64,000 nucleotides of DNA, from contig DDST01000078.1 in NCBI GenBank assembly GCA_002343485.1, forward strand, positions 1-64,000. Direction: 5' to 3'. Numbering within the stretch: position 1 is the first letter of the stretch; the number at the start of each line of letters is the position of its first letter. The notes beneath the pieces were generated by a model. It made no database searches. It was not told the DNA's origin and saw nothing but the letters and a program-made list of their open reading frames with translations. Both the position numbers and the translations under genes were made by a program. This stretch comes from Proteobacteria bacterium UBA2383 (GTDB lineage: Bacteria; Pseudomonadota; Gammaproteobacteria; Competibacterales; Competibacteraceae). This document shows positions 9,578 through 18,925 of this stretch, piece after piece.

Positions 9578-10125
9578 CTGCTGTCATCTTTCTCATTCAA
9601 ACCTTGTTTGGCTTCTATATCCTGGCGGTGATGCTGCGCTTTCTGCTGCAATGCGTGCGCGCTGATTTCTACAACCCGCTGGTGCAATTTCTAGTGCGCA
9701 TCACCAACCCGCCGTTGCTGCCGCTACGCCGGATCGTGCCTGGCTACCGGGGACTGGATCTGGCGGCAGTGGTGCTGGCGTTCCTGCTGCAATTTATCGA
9801 GGTTGTCCTGCTCAACGCGTTGTCCATTCAGCCGATGGGGGTCGGCGGGCTCTTGCTAGTGACCGTGCTAGAGCTGGTTAAGCTACTGATCAACATCTAT
9901 CTTTGGGGTGTCATTATCCAGGCGGTGCTGAGCTGGTTCAATCCCGATCCCTACCATCCAGCGGCGCGGGTGTTGACCCAGTTAACTGCACCGGTGTTGC
10001 GTCCGGCTCAACGGTTGCTCCCGCCGATTTCCGGCGTGGATTTATCGCCGATGCTGGTGGTTATCGCCCTTATCTTCATCAGCTTGCTGCTGCAGGATTT
10101 TCTCAGTCTGTGGGCTGGACGCTGA
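9574..10125 (+). CDS. yggT: YggT family membrane protein (two YGGT repeats)
   Basis: 183-residue inner-membrane protein with two copies of the YGGT unit: each has a hydrophobic helix, a short RITNPPLLPLRRIVP-like amphipathic stretch (second copy LTAPVLRPAQRLLP) and a second helix. Function is uncertain; family members have been linked to osmotic tolerance, and the plant homologue to chloroplast membrane organisation. It overlaps proC by 4 bp, and yggU begins 4 bp after its stop, so yggS-proC-yggT-yggU probably forms one expression unit. Confidence 0.9.
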   Translation: MTAVIFLIQTLFGFYILAVMLRFLLQCVRADFYNPLVQFLVRITNPPLLPLRRIVPGYRGLDLAAVVLAFLLQFIEVVLLNALSIQPMGVGGLLLVTVLELVKLLINIYLWGVIIQAVLSWFNPDPYHPAARVLTQLTAPVLRPAQRLLPPISGVDLSPMLVVIALIFISLLLQDFLSLWAGR

Positions 10126-10129
10126 ACCT

Positions 10130-10486
10130 ATGGCGGCAACCGGCTATGTCTGGGAGGGTACCACGGACCTGATTCTACAGGTGCGGGTTCAGCCGCGCGC
10201 CAGCCGCAATGAATGGGTGGGATTGCAGGAAGACCGGTTTCGGGTGCGCATCACTGCGCCGCCAGTGGACGGGCAGGCCAATATGCATTTACGGGCGTTC
10301 CTGGCGGATTTATTCGGGGTGGCGAAGAGTCAGGTGACATTGCTGGCTGGCGAGAAGGGCCGCGACAAACGCTGGCGGATCATTGCACCGGAACAGTTGC
10401 CGCCGGGGATTGAATCCGATTGCTCGCGCTACACCATCCGCCGCAAACCCAATGCCACTACGCGGTCCTGCAAAGTTGCACCGTAG
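10130..10486 (+). CDS. yggU: YggU family protein (DUF167)
   Basis: Small soluble protein of 118 residues; the core motif VRVQPRASRNEWVG, ITAPPVDGQANMHLRAFLAD and SQVTLLAGEKGRDKRWRI are typical of DUF167. Most members are about 95-100 residues, and this one carries roughly 20 extra residues rich in Arg and Thr at its C-terminus, possibly from loss of an earlier stop. Function is unknown. It starts 4 bp after yggT. Confidence 0.88.
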   Translation: MAATGYVWEGTTDLILQVRVQPRASRNEWVGLQEDRFRVRITAPPVDGQANMHLRAFLADLFGVAKSQVTLLAGEKGRDKRWRIIAPEQLPPGIESDCSRYTIRRKPNATTRSCKVAP

Positions 10487-10795
10487 CGGTGCGCCTGCTC
10501 CTCAGCCTGATATAGTTTCGTTACCGATACCGGCGAAGACAGTCACCGATGGCGGCCCTACCGGCCATGATCTCACCGTGAATAAAACCATCACCGATCC
10601 AGGCGGCCCCGGCGCGGAGGCCACCGATATCCCCACCCTCCGTCAATGCCTGCGCCTGCCCGGCTTGTTGCTATTCACCTTGGCTTGGCGTAAACAACAA
10701 CCGTTCAAATTACGCTTAAAACTCACTCTAAGCTGAACTATCATAATGATGATTGCAAAAGCATTAACATTCTAAAATGACGAGGCTTGAGAGCA
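10487..10795. other. 309-bp gap between yggU and the deacetylase gene
   Basis: No gene I can support. The plus frame ending at 10736 stays open here with reasonable codon use over its last 50 codons (possible GTG at 10578), but there is no convincing ribosome site and the peptide is unrecognised. The AT-rich stretch at about 10730-10780 is the most likely place for the downstream promoter. Confidence 0.3.
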
Positions 10796-11755
10796 ATGTC
10801 ACGAAGTAGAACAGTAGCTGTCTACACCGGTGAAGAGTTGGGCCGCTACGGTTTCGACGATCATCCCTTCGGCGAGGACCGCATTCATGCCTTCTGGGAC
10901 GAAATGCACATCCGCCATCTCGATTACCAGGTACGCATCTTCAACCCGGTTAAGGCCACCGAGGAACAACTCAAGCTGTTCCATACACCCAGCTATGTTG
11001 AAAAAGTCAAAGCCCTGTCTAAAACCGGCAGTGGCTTGCTGGATTATGGCGATACTCCGGCTTATCGCGGTGTGTTTGAAGACGCGGCGACAGTGGTAGG
11101 CACCGTGGTTGACGCTGCCCGTAAATTAATGAACAACGAAGCACGGCGCATCTTTGTGCCCATTGCCGGCCTGCATCACAGCATGCCCGATACGGCCGCT
11201 GGTTTTTGCGTCTTCAACGATGCAGGCGTGGCGATCAAAATTCTGCAACAGGAATATGCGCTGGAGCGCATCGCCTACGTGGACATCGATGCGCACCACG
11301 GCGATGGGGTGTTTTATCCATTCGAGTCCGATCCTACTGTGATCTACGCCGATATCCATGAGGATGGCCGCTACAATTTCCCGCAGAGCGGTTTCTCACA
11401 TGAAACCGGCAAAGGCGAAGCCAAGGGACGTAAACTCAACATCCCGCTGTTGCCGCTGTCGGCTGACCCGGACTTCTTAATGATGTGGGACAAGGTCGAG
11501 GAGTTCATGCGTCAGTGGAAACCGCAATTTATTGTGATGAATTGTGGTGCCGATGGTTTGGATGGGGACCCTTTGGCCCACCTGCACTACACCACCCGCG
11601 CGCACACCCGTGCGGCACGCAGCCTGTGCGAGATTGCCGAGGAGTTCGCTGAGGGCCGTATTCTGGGTGTCGGCGGCGGTGGATATGATCTACGGAATGT
11701 CGGCAAAGCATGGGTCGCTGTCATCGACGCTTTCCTGGAAACCCCAATGCGTTGA
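10796..11755 (+). CDS. Histone deacetylase family protein (AcuC/APAH-like amidohydrolase)
   Basis: Zinc-dependent deacetylase of the arginase/deacetylase fold. Bacterial members act on acetylated small molecules such as polyamines, or on acetyl-lysine. The active-site HH pair in PIAGLHHSMPDTAAGFC, the metal/charge-relay sequence YVDIDAHHGDGV, the second metal Asp in the MNCGADGLDGDPLAHL segment and the GGGGYD loop are all present, so it should be active. 319 residues from the ATG at 10796 is normal; a TTG at 10787 would add three. It stands alone between yggU and glyA. The substrate cannot be told from sequence. Confidence 0.9.
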   Translation: MSRSRTVAVYTGEELGRYGFDDHPFGEDRIHAFWDEMHIRHLDYQVRIFNPVKATEEQLKLFHTPSYVEKVKALSKTGSGLLDYGDTPAYRGVFEDAATVVGTVVDAARKLMNNEARRIFVPIAGLHHSMPDTAAGFCVFNDAGVAIKILQQEYALERIAYVDIDAHHGDGVFYPFESDPTVIYADIHEDGRYNFPQSGFSHETGKGEAKGRKLNIPLLPLSADPDFLMMWDKVEEFMRQWKPQFIVMNCGADGLDGDPLAHLHYTTRAHTRAARSLCEIAEEFAEGRILGVGGGGYDLRNVGKAWVAVIDAFLETPMR

Positions 11756-11805
11756 GAGGCTGGAAAAACCACTCTTTTAAAATCAAAACCCTGCTGACGT
11801 AAGAA

Positions 11806-11834
11806 CTGTAGGGTACGCAATGCGTACCCTACAG
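11806..11834. repeat. Perfect 14-bp inverted repeat
   Basis: Two 14-bp arms (11806-11819 and 11821-11834), CTGTAGGGTACGCA and its exact complement, around a single central base. It lies in the roughly 280-bp gap between the deacetylase and glyA. There is no T-run, so it is not a standard terminator. GTAGGGTACGCA-type palindromes resemble dispersed REP-like elements found in many proteobacteria. Confidence 0.75.
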
Positions 11835-12038
11835 CGTGCTAAATCTCTACGGATTGGCCAGACAAGCAGCTTTTTCAACCTGCAGGAACGATCCTGACCA
11901 CGTTCCAGTCTAATTTCTGCATTCTCGCGGGTCATTTTCCGTCAATTTCCACTGAAATCGGGTATGATCCACCGCTTTCCATGGTTCGCTCGCCTTTTAT
12001 TCCAAAACGGTGGGCGCTCGCCTTTGCAGAGGTTGCGA

Positions 12039-13292
12039 ATGTTCAGTCGAGAGATGCGAATTGCCGGGTATGATGACGCGTTGTGGGCCGCCCTGCAGGG
12101 CGAAAAACAACGCCAGGAAGACCATATCGAGCTGATTGCCTCGGAAAATTATGCCAGTCCACGGGTACTTGAGGCCCAGGGTTCGGTACTGACCAATAAA
12201 TATGCCGAAGGCTATCCAGGCAAGCGCTACTACGGTGGTTGCGAGTTCGTAGATATCGCCGAACAATTAGCCATTGACCGCGCCAAGCAGCTGTTCAACG
12301 CCGATTATGCCAACGTCCAGCCACATTCTGGCTCACAGGCAAACGCCGCTGCCTACATGGCGTTGCTGGAGCCAGGCGACAGGGTGCTGGGTATGAGCCT
12401 GGCGCATGGTGGTCATCTGACTCACGGTGCTAAGGTCAATTTTTCCGGCAGGTTGTATCAAGCGGTGCAGTATGGATTGAATGATGCAACCGGTGAGATC
12501 GATTATGAACAAGTGGAACGGCTGGCTCTCGAATACAAACCAAAGATGATTATCGCCGGCTTCTCGGCTTATTCACGGGTAGTGGACTGGTCGCGCTTCC
12601 GGACTATCGCTGATCAGGTTGGTGCTTTTCTCATCGTGGACATGGCCCATGTCGCTGGCTTGGTTGCCGCCGGTGTCTATCCCAATCCGGTACCTGTCGC
12701 CGACGTAGTCACCACCACGACCCATAAGACCCTGCGTGGTCCACGCGGCGGCCTGATCCTAGCCCGTTCCAATCCTGAGATCGAGAAGAAACTGAACTCG
12801 TTAGTCTTTCCCGGCACGCAGGGCGGACCATTGATGCACGTCATCGCCGCCAAGGCGGTGGCATTCCTGGAAGCGCTGCAACCCGATTTCGTGGACTACC
12901 AAAAGCAAGTGGTGGCCAATGCCCGAATCATGGCCGGCGTGTTCAATGAACGCGGCTATGATGTGGTGTCTGGCGGCACCGACAACCATCTGTTCCTGGT
13001 CAGTCTGATTGCTAAGGGCTTGACCGGTAAGGCTGCTGACGCGGCACTGGGCCGGGCCTGGATCACCGTCAACAAGAATGCGGTGCCTAACGATCCCCAG
13101 TCGCCATTCGTCACTAGTGGCTTGCGGATCGGCTCGCCGGCCATCACCACCCGAGGGTTCAAGGAACGCGAGTGCCAAGAATTGACCGGCTGGATCTGCG
13201 ACATCCTCGACGATCTGAACAATGAAGCCGTAATCAGCCGGGTGCGTGGCCAAGTGGCTGAACTCTGCGCCAAGTTCCCGGTGTACGGTTGA
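12039..13292 (+). CDS. glyA: Serine hydroxymethyltransferase
   Basis: PLP enzyme that interconverts serine and glycine and charges tetrahydrofolate with a one-carbon unit. Clear landmarks are [28 protein letters not shown], the [10 protein letters not shown] segment, and the PLP lysine in [15 protein letters not shown]. Starting at the ATG at 12039 (AGAGG just upstream) gives 417 residues, the family length; an in-frame ATG at 11964 would add 25 unconserved residues. It begins a run leading into nrdR and the riboflavin genes. Confidence 0.97.
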   Translation: MFSREMRIAGYDDALWAALQGEKQRQEDHIELIASENYASPRVLEAQGSVLTNKYAEGYPGKRYYGGCEFVDIAEQLAIDRAKQLFNADYANVQPHSGSQANAAAYMALLEPGDRVLGMSLAHGGHLTHGAKVNFSGRLYQAVQYGLNDATGEIDYEQVERLALEYKPKMIIAGFSAYSRVVDWSRFRTIADQVGAFLIVDMAHVAGLVAAGVYPNPVPVADVVTTTTHKTLRGPRGGLILARSNPEIEKKLNSLVFPGTQGGPLMHVIAAKAVAFLEALQPDFVDYQKQVVANARIMAGVFNERGYDVVSGGTDNHLFLVSLIAKGLTGKAADAALGRAWITVNKNAVPNDPQSPFVTSGLRIGSPAITTRGFKERECQELTGWICDILDDLNNEAVISRVRGQVAELCAKFPVYG

Positions 13293-13320
13293 TTCCACCC
13301 CTAGCGACAAGGCAGCGACG

Positions 13321-13797
13321 GTGCATTGCCCATTCTGCGGCGCCCCTGACACCCGGGTTGTAGACTCGCGGCTACTGGCGGAAGGCGATAAAGTCCGCCG
13401 CCGCCGTGAGTGCCCAGGTTGCAGCGCCCGTTTCACTACCTACGAGGTGGCCGAGTTACTGATGCCGCCGGTGGTGAAACGCGATGGCCGGCGCGAGCCA
13501 TTTCTAGAGAAAAAACTGCGCACCGGTTTGGTGCGGGCACTGGAAAAGCGGCCGGTCAGCGCCGAGCAAATTGAAAAACTCATCCTGCGGATTAAAAACC
13601 GGGTTCGCGCCAGTAGCGAACGGGAATTGAGCAGCCAGCAGATCGGCGAATGGGTCATGGATGAGCTACGCCGTCTGGACCCGGTCGCTTATGTCCGCTT
13701 CGCCTCAGTCTACCGTAGCTTTGAAGACGTCAACGCCTTTCGGGTTGAAATCGAACGCCTGCAGAACACACCGCCCGACTCGATGAATTCTGAGTAA
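13321..13797 (+). CDS. nrdR: Transcriptional repressor NrdR
   Basis: Represses ribonucleotide reductase genes in response to ATP/dATP. N-terminal zinc ribbon ([15 protein letters not shown] ... [17 protein letters not shown]) followed by an ATP-cone domain ([20 protein letters not shown]). I place the start at the GTG at 13321, which gives the standard N-terminus one residue before HCPFC and 158 residues; longer readings run back into glyA. The last base of its stop is the first base of the ribD ATG (TAATG), so nrdR and ribD are probably translationally coupled, the usual arrangement in gammaproteobacteria. Confidence 0.95.
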   Translation: MHCPFCGAPDTRVVDSRLLAEGDKVRRRRECPGCSARFTTYEVAELLMPPVVKRDGRREPFLEKKLRTGLVRALEKRPVSAEQIEKLILRIKNRVRASSERELSSQQIGEWVMDELRRLDPVAYVRFASVYRSFEDVNAFRVEIERLQNTPPDSMNSE

Positions 13798-14960
13798 TGT
13801 CTTTCGATCGCCCTCTCCCTCCCGGCCCTCCTCCCCGCCGGCCGGCAGACACGATGGCAACAGGTAAGGGGATTCAATGGCTATCCGACGACTATCGCCA
13901 CATGGCACGCGCGCTGATGCTAGCCCGGCGGGGGCTGTATAGCGCTGACCCCAATCCCCGAGTAGGTTGTGTGCTGGTCCGCGAAGGGTACATCATTGGT
14001 GAGGGCTGGCATGAACGCGCTGGCGAGTCCCATGCAGAAATCAATGCCTTGGAGGCCGCTGGTAATCGGGCACGCGGCGCAACCGCCTATGTCACCCTAG
14101 AACCCTGCTGTCATCACGGTCGCACACCACCCTGCACAGACGCATTGCTAAACGCCGGTGTCGCTCGCATGGTAGCAGCGATGCCCGATCCCAATCCGCA
14201 GGTTGCTGGGCGAGGCTTGACACAATTGCGTGAGGCGGGAGTAACCGTGGAATGCGGATTGCTAGAAACAGAAGCGCGGGCATTGAATCCCGGCTTTATC
14301 CAGCGCATGACCCAAGGGCGGCCGTTTGTCCGCCTGAAGCTGGCTATGAGCCTCGATGGGCGCACCGCGCTGGCTTCAGGCGAAAGTCAATGGTTGACCA
14401 ACGAGGCAGCGCGGCAGGATGTGCAAAGGCTCCGCGCGCGCAGTTCGGCGATTCTGACCGGCATTGGCACGGTGTTAGCGGACGATCCTGGTCTCAATGT
14501 TCGTCTGCCAGAAACATCACGCCAGCCGCTACGGGTTATTCTTGACACTGCGCTACGCACTCCCCCGGCGGCCCGGATGCTGCGGTTACCAGGTTCAGCG
14601 CTGATCTTCACGGCGACCGCTGACGCTACCGTACAAGCGCCATTACGGGCTGCTGGTGCTGAAATCGCAGTCATGCCACGCTGTGAATGGGAGCTGAATT
14701 TACCCGTAATCATGGCGGAACTGGCCCGCCGTGAGTGCAACGAAGTCCATGTGGAATGCGGTCCAACCTTGGCGGGCGCTTTATTGCAAGCGAAGCTGGT
14801 GGATGAGCTGGTCGTCTATATAGCCCCCTTATTGCTTGGCGATAAGGCCCGCGGCTTGTTCCAATTACCAGAATTGACGCGGATGAACGAACGGATTGAA
14901 TTGGAAATTCTTGAGGTGCGTGCAGTAGGACGGGATTGGCGGTTAAGACTCAAGCTTTGA
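13797..14960 (+). CDS. ribD: Bifunctional riboflavin biosynthesis deaminase/reductase RibD
   Basis: Deaminates and then reduces the pyrimidine intermediate in riboflavin synthesis. The N-terminal deaminase has the zinc motif HAEINAL (SHAEINALEAAG) and PCCHHGRTPPC. The C-terminal reductase begins around KLAMSLDGRTAL and has LTNEAARQDVQRLRA and EVHVECGPTLAGALL. 387 residues includes a lead of about 35 residues, proline-rich at first, before DDYRHMARAL; an internal ATG at 13854 (MATGKG) could be the true start. The ATG at 13797 overlaps the nrdR stop. Confidence 0.95.
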   Translation: MSFDRPLPPGPPPRRPADTMATGKGIQWLSDDYRHMARALMLARRGLYSADPNPRVGCVLVREGYIIGEGWHERAGESHAEINALEAAGNRARGATAYVTLEPCCHHGRTPPCTDALLNAGVARMVAAMPDPNPQVAGRGLTQLREAGVTVECGLLETEARALNPGFIQRMTQGRPFVRLKLAMSLDGRTALASGESQWLTNEAARQDVQRLRARSSAILTGIGTVLADDPGLNVRLPETSRQPLRVILDTALRTPPAARMLRLPGSALIFTATADATVQAPLRAAGAEIAVMPRCEWELNLPVIMAELARRECNEVHVECGPTLAGALLQAKLVDELVVYIAPLLLGDKARGLFQLPELTRMNERIELEILEVRAVGRDWRLRLKL

Positions 14961-15176
14961 TGACATCAAAATCATCGACGGAAAAAAAGCATGCGATGGC
15001 AAGAAGCCTGTGAACGTCCCGGCTTGCAAAGCGTACCTTTCAAGAGAGAACTGAATGAACAGGATTAAGTTTCAGGCTCATATGAAGCATGACGCATAAC
15101 CATATTTTTCAGGCGGGTAAAGGGAAATCGATCTTTTAGCCCTTACAACCCGCACCTTGCTTTTTGAGAAACGACC

Positions 15177-15836
15177 ATGTTTACCGGCATTATCACAGCC
15201 GTCGGCGCTATTACCACCCTGCAACCGCGCAATGGTGACTTTCGCTTGCGCATTGCTACCGGCAAGCTGGATTTGCGCGACGTGCAAACCGGCGACAGCA
15301 TCGCGGTCAGTGGCGTTTGTCTGACTGCCGTCGAGCTAGCGAGCGATGGTTTCTGGGCCGATGTGTCCCGCGAAACCCTGGAACGCACCACCCTCGGCGA
15401 TGCCACGCCTGGCGCCAAGGTCAACCTGGAAAAAGCCTTGACACCCACCACCCGGCTCGGCGGCCATCTGGTTAGCGGCCATGTCGATGGCGTTGGCACC
15501 GTCACCGGATGGCAGCCGGATGGCCGCTCTTGGCGGCTGCGCATTCAAGCCCCGGATACCCTGGCCCGCTACATCGCTGAAAAAGGCTCCATCTGTGTGG
15601 ACGGGGTTAGCCTAACCGTCAACGAGGTCGATGGTGCGGCTTTCGAACTCAATATTGTCCCGCACACCCTGGAGGAAACGACCCTTGCGAATTTTAAGGC
15701 CGGGCGGCGGGTCAATTTGGAGGTGGATTTGATTGCCCGCTATCTGGAGCGGCTGCTGCTGGGCGAGCGTGCTGCACAACCAGGCAGCGGCGGTCTGACC
15801 GAGACGCTGCTGCGTGAACATGGCTTCTGGAAATAG
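15177..15836 (+). CDS. ribE: Riboflavin synthase alpha chain
   Basis: Dismutates two 6,7-dimethyl-8-ribityllumazines into riboflavin and the pyrimidine precursor. The two lumazine-binding barrels are visible: MFTGII...SGVCLTAV with RTTLG (about 1-95) and [13 protein letters not shown]...[10 protein letters not shown] (about 96-190). 219 residues is normal. The 216-bp gap after ribD holds no FMN riboswitch consensus that I can see, and its content is unexplained. ribB follows 4 bp after the stop. Confidence 0.96.
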   Translation: MFTGIITAVGAITTLQPRNGDFRLRIATGKLDLRDVQTGDSIAVSGVCLTAVELASDGFWADVSRETLERTTLGDATPGAKVNLEKALTPTTRLGGHLVSGHVDGVGTVTGWQPDGRSWRLRIQAPDTLARYIAEKGSICVDGVSLTVNEVDGAAFELNIVPHTLEETTLANFKAGRRVNLEVDLIARYLERLLLGERAAQPGSGGLTETLLREHGFWK

Positions 15837-15840
15837 ACGC

Positions 15841-16944
15841 ATGGCATTGAACCACATTGATGAGATCCTTGCCGACCTCCGGCAAGGCCGAATGGTCATC
15901 ATCATGGATGATGAGGATCGGGAAAATGAAGGTGATCTGTTGATGGCTGCTTCGCTGGTGCGCCCTGAAGATATCAACTTCATGGCCCGCTATGGGCGTG
16001 GCCTGATCTGCCTGACGCTGACGCGCGAACGCTGTCAACAACTGCGCCTGCCGCTGATGGTGCAGGACAACGCGACCCCCTATTCCACCAATTTCACGGT
16101 CTCGGTCGAAGCTGCCCAGGGTGTCACGACGGGTATCTCCGCCTACGACCGCGCCCATACCATCCGCACTGCGGTGCGTCCTGACGCCCGGCCCGAAGAC
16201 CTGGTGCAACCGGGCCATATCTTCCCGTTGATGGCCCAGCCTGGCGGGGTACTGACGCGCGCTGGTCATACCGAGGCCGGTTGTGATCTGACCCGGTTAG
16301 CCGGGTTGGAACCCGCAGCAGTGATTGTCGAAATTCTCAATGAAGACGGAAGCATGGCGCGGCGGCCTGATTTGGAGCACTTTGCCGGACAGCATGGCGT
16401 CAAGATCGGCACCATTGCAGATTTGATTCACTACCGGATGCAGAACGAGAAGACCGTCGAACGGGTCGCAGACACCTTCATGACCACAGCCTTCGGGCCG
16501 TTCCGGGTATTGACCTATCAGGATGTCGTGGGTCGACAAGTGCATTTCGCTCTGGTGAAGGGTGAAATTCAGACCAGCGAACCGGTATTGGTGCGGGTTC
16601 ATGTCCAGCATTTACTCAGCGATCTATTGACTCTCCAGCTTCCTGACAGTGGCTGGCCGTTACACGACGCCCTGCAACGGGTGGCAAACGAGCCAGCGGG
16701 AGTATTAGTGGTACTCAGCCGGCCCGAGGACCCCTCAGCGCTGATCCGGCGGATGCGCAGCTATCAATTCGGCGCCAGCGAAACCGCGCGCGCTGCTGAT
16801 CCTTCCGCTGAATTGCGCACGTATGGCATTGGCGCCCAGATTCTGCTTGACATCGGCGTGCAGCAAATGCGGGTGTTAGGTGCTCCCAAACGCCTCAGCG
16901 GCCTGTCCGGCTTTAACCTGGAAGTCGTCGAATATGTTTCCTGA
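15841..16944 (+). CDS. ribB: 3,4-dihydroxy-2-butanone-4-phosphate synthase with degenerate RibA-like domain
   Basis: The N-terminal half makes the four-carbon riboflavin precursor from ribulose 5-phosphate: the acidic metal loop [18 protein letters not shown] and the [11 protein letters not shown] motif are intact. The C-terminal half (about residues 205-367) follows the GTP cyclohydrolase II fold but lacks the zinc-binding cysteine cluster: where RibA has a Cys-rich CLTGD...CDCG segment, this protein has [10 protein letters not shown]. It is therefore a RibBX-type protein, probably without cyclohydrolase activity, so a true ribA should exist elsewhere. Start ATG 15841 is five bases after ribE; an upstream ATG at 15814 lies inside ribE. 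Confidence 0.93.
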   Translation: MALNHIDEILADLRQGRMVIIMDDEDRENEGDLLMAASLVRPEDINFMARYGRGLICLTLTRERCQQLRLPLMVQDNATPYSTNFTVSVEAAQGVTTGISAYDRAHTIRTAVRPDARPEDLVQPGHIFPLMAQPGGVLTRAGHTEAGCDLTRLAGLEPAAVIVEILNEDGSMARRPDLEHFAGQHGVKIGTIADLIHYRMQNEKTVERVADTFMTTAFGPFRVLTYQDVVGRQVHFALVKGEIQTSEPVLVRVHVQHLLSDLLTLQLPDSGWPLHDALQRVANEPAGVLVVLSRPEDPSALIRRMRSYQFGASETARAADPSAELRTYGIGAQILLDIGVQQMRVLGAPKRLSGLSGFNLEVVEYVS

Positions 16945-16957
16945 GAACACAATGTGG

Positions 16958-16976
16958 AGCTGGCTTCCAGCCAGCT
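16958..16976 (+). terminator. Short perfect hairpin after ribB
   Basis: AGCTGGCT (16958-16965), a 3-nt loop, and AGCCAGCT (16969-16976) directly after the ribB stop. No T-run follows, so it is at best a weak terminator. A 3' mRNA-stabilising hairpin or a repeat fragment is equally possible. Confidence 0.35.
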
Positions 16977-17039
16977 TAATGAACGGAGCACCCGTTCTAC
17001 GTTTTGTTCCTTAACCCCTTCTATCACGGAATCTCTTCC

Positions 17040-17516
17040 ATGCATGTCAATATCATTGAAGGCGACTTTGCGCCACTTCAAGATGCCCGTTTTGCCTTGG
17101 TAGCAGCACGTTTCAATAGCTTTATTGTGCAAAATTTGATCAATGGCGCAGTAGATACACTGCACCGCCACGGCATACCCGAGACCAACATCGATCTGAT
17201 CTGGACACCCGGTTCCTTTGAATTGCCTCTCGCCGCCCAGCGTTTGGCCGCCAGCGAGCGCTATGACGGCATTGTCGCGCTCGGTGCGATCATTCGCGGC
17301 GGCACCCCGCATTTCGAATACGTCGCCAGCGAGTGTGTCAAGGGACTGGCTGGCGTCTCATTAGAGTATGATTTGCCCGTCGGTTTCGGTGTATTGACCG
17401 TAGATACCATCGATCAGGCGGTAGAGCGCGCCGGAACTAAAGCCGGTAACAAGGGTGCTGAGGCAGCCATGGCGGTGCTGGAAATGGTGAGCCTATTGCG
17501 CCGGCTGGAAGGTTGA
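17040..17516 (+). CDS. ribH: 6,7-dimethyl-8-ribityllumazine synthase
   Basis: Penultimate step of riboflavin synthesis, condensing the RibB product with the RibD-derived pyrimidine. Landmarks are [42 protein letters not shown] and the GVLTVD segment. The ATG at 17040 gives 158 residues and the expected N-terminus; a TTG at 17004 would add 12. nusB starts three bases after the stop, a widespread pairing. Confidence 0.96.
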   Translation: MHVNIIEGDFAPLQDARFALVAARFNSFIVQNLINGAVDTLHRHGIPETNIDLIWTPGSFELPLAAQRLAASERYDGIVALGAIIRGGTPHFEYVASECVKGLAGVSLEYDLPVGFGVLTVDTIDQAVERAGTKAGNKGAEAAMAVLEMVSLLRRLEG

Positions 17517-17519
17517 GCT

Positions 17520-17975
17520 GTGGGCGAACCTTCTCGTAAAAATCTACCCGGCAAGCGCAGTTGGGCACGGCGCTGTGCCGCTCAGGCACTGTATCAATGG
17601 CAAATGACCATTCAAGAACCCGCCATCATTGCCAGCGAATTTCTGGCTGATCAGGATTTGCGCAAGGCTGATCCTGATTATTTTCGAGAATTGGTGCATG
17701 AAGTGCCAAGACGGGTGGTCGAGATCGATGCCGCTCTGGAGCCATTTCTGGATCGGCCTTTGGCACAGGTAGATCCCGTGGAGCAGGCCATTTTGCGGAT
17801 CGGCGGCTACGAGTTGATACAGCGTCCCGACATCGCCTATCGGGTTATTATCAATGAAGCCGTGGAACTGGCTAAGTTATTTGGCGCAGAACAGGGACAT
17901 CGCTTTGTCAATGGAGTGCTTGACAAGCTAGCCCGTGTAGCGCGGTCATCCGAATGGGCCAGCCGGCCGTCCTGA
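17520..17975 (+). CDS. nusB: Transcription antitermination factor NusB
   Basis: Binds boxA with S10 (NusE) and supports rRNA transcription antitermination. 151 residues with the helical NusB signature (RRCAAQALYQWQM near the start, and VDPVEQAILRIGGYEL, INEAVELAKLFG and RFVNGVLDKLA in the C-terminal half). It starts with GTG at 17520, three bases after ribH. The usual next gene, thiL, is absent; the operon ends here and a gene on the opposite strand follows. Confidence 0.96.
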   Translation: MGEPSRKNLPGKRSWARRCAAQALYQWQMTIQEPAIIASEFLADQDLRKADPDYFRELVHEVPRRVVEIDAALEPFLDRPLAQVDPVEQAILRIGGYELIQRPDIAYRVIINEAVELAKLFGAEQGHRFVNGVLDKLARVARSSEWASRPS

Positions 17976-18081
17976 ATAGCCGTGTCTCTTTCCCTTCCTT
18001 GGCCAAGGAGGGGCGACACGAAGAGCCCGGGCGATGTGACCCGGAAGGAGTAGTTAACCCCGTTATTTTGCTAAAGGCGCT

Positions 18082-18822
18082 TTATTCCCGCCGTTGCAAA
18101 AACCGGGTGACCTCTAGTGCGAACATCTCTGCCCGCCAAGTGCTAGTCGCGGTCACATGGGTTGCATAAGGCATGACCCAGAGTCCGCACTTTGGAATTG
18201 CCCCGAACATTTCTAGAATCTGATCCAGCGGCGCTACCGGGTCACGATCGCCAACCACGATCAACGCCGGTTGGGTGATGCGGCCCAAAACCTCCAGGTC
18301 ATGGGCATGATCGCTGGTTGCCGGCTCCAGCGCCTCCGAAACCCGCAAAATCACCTCTTCCCAGGCATCTGGCCCGCCTTGAGGGTGATGAATATCGCTC
18401 AACCACTTGTGCATCCCAACGCCGCGCCAGTAGGCCGGATCAGCCATGTTGCGAGTACCCGCATGCGTCACCGCATCCTTGTGATAACCGATCCGATACA
18501 ACACCAGCCGGCTGACTCGTTCGGGGTGGTGGACAGTCAACCACAGCGCCACCGCTCCGCCCATGGAAGAACCTGCTAGATTCGCCACCGGTAACGTCAA
18601 TTCATCCATTATCTCCAATACAGCGCGGCCCATATCACTGACACGGAGCCGGCCGGCAACCATCGGACTGTGGCCATGCCCCAGATGATCAGGGACAATC
18701 ACCCGGAAATGGCGGGCAAACAGAGGAATCTGCGGCGCCCACTCGGCGCCGCTCATGCCGCCGCTGTGCAACAAGATCAGCGGTTCGCCCGCACCGTTTT
18801 CAGTGTAATGCAGCATCGCCAT
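18082..18822 (-). CDS. Alpha/beta hydrolase
   Basis: 246-residue alpha/beta-hydrolase fold protein. The nucleophile elbow is GSSMGG, the oxyanion region follows LILLHSGGMSG, the acid is likely the Asp in VVGDRDPV, and the His is in the late YATHVTATST segment. The start ATG at 18822 is set by an AAGGAG nine bases upstream; a TTG at 18840 lies before it. Substrate unknown. It is transcribed towards nusB and divergently from the next hydrolase. Confidence 0.82.
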   Translation of the reverse strand: MAMLHYTENGAGEPLILLHSGGMSGAEWAPQIPLFARHFRVIVPDHLGHGHSPMVAGRLRVSDMGRAVLEIMDELTLPVANLAGSSMGGAVALWLTVHHPERVSRLVLYRIGYHKDAVTHAGTRNMADPAYWRGVGMHKWLSDIHHPQGGPDAWEEVILRVSEALEPATSDHAHDLEVLGRITQPALIVVGDRDPVAPLDQILEMFGAIPKCGLWVMPYATHVTATSTWRAEMFALEVTRFLQRRE

Positions 18823-18925
18823 GCGGGTCTGCTCCTTCAAAATGAATGGCCATTATTATAGCCACCTTGTTCCGCTTGCCGGATAATGTCAAAAACACGA
18901 CTCACTACCCGGGAGCAATTAATTC

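Noticed and set aside
10383..10736. 118-codon frame overlapping the end of yggU.
   Set aside because: Overlaps a recognised gene, lacks a ribosome site, and gives no recognisable product. Only the part after 10487 stays as an open question.
14961..15176. Possible FMN riboswitch in the gap between ribD and ribE.
   Set aside because: None of the conserved FMN aptamer segments could be found.
17990..18020. CCTTGGCCAAGG palindrome after nusB as a terminator.
   Set aside because: No loop or T-run; a palindrome of this size in GC-rich DNA is weak evidence.
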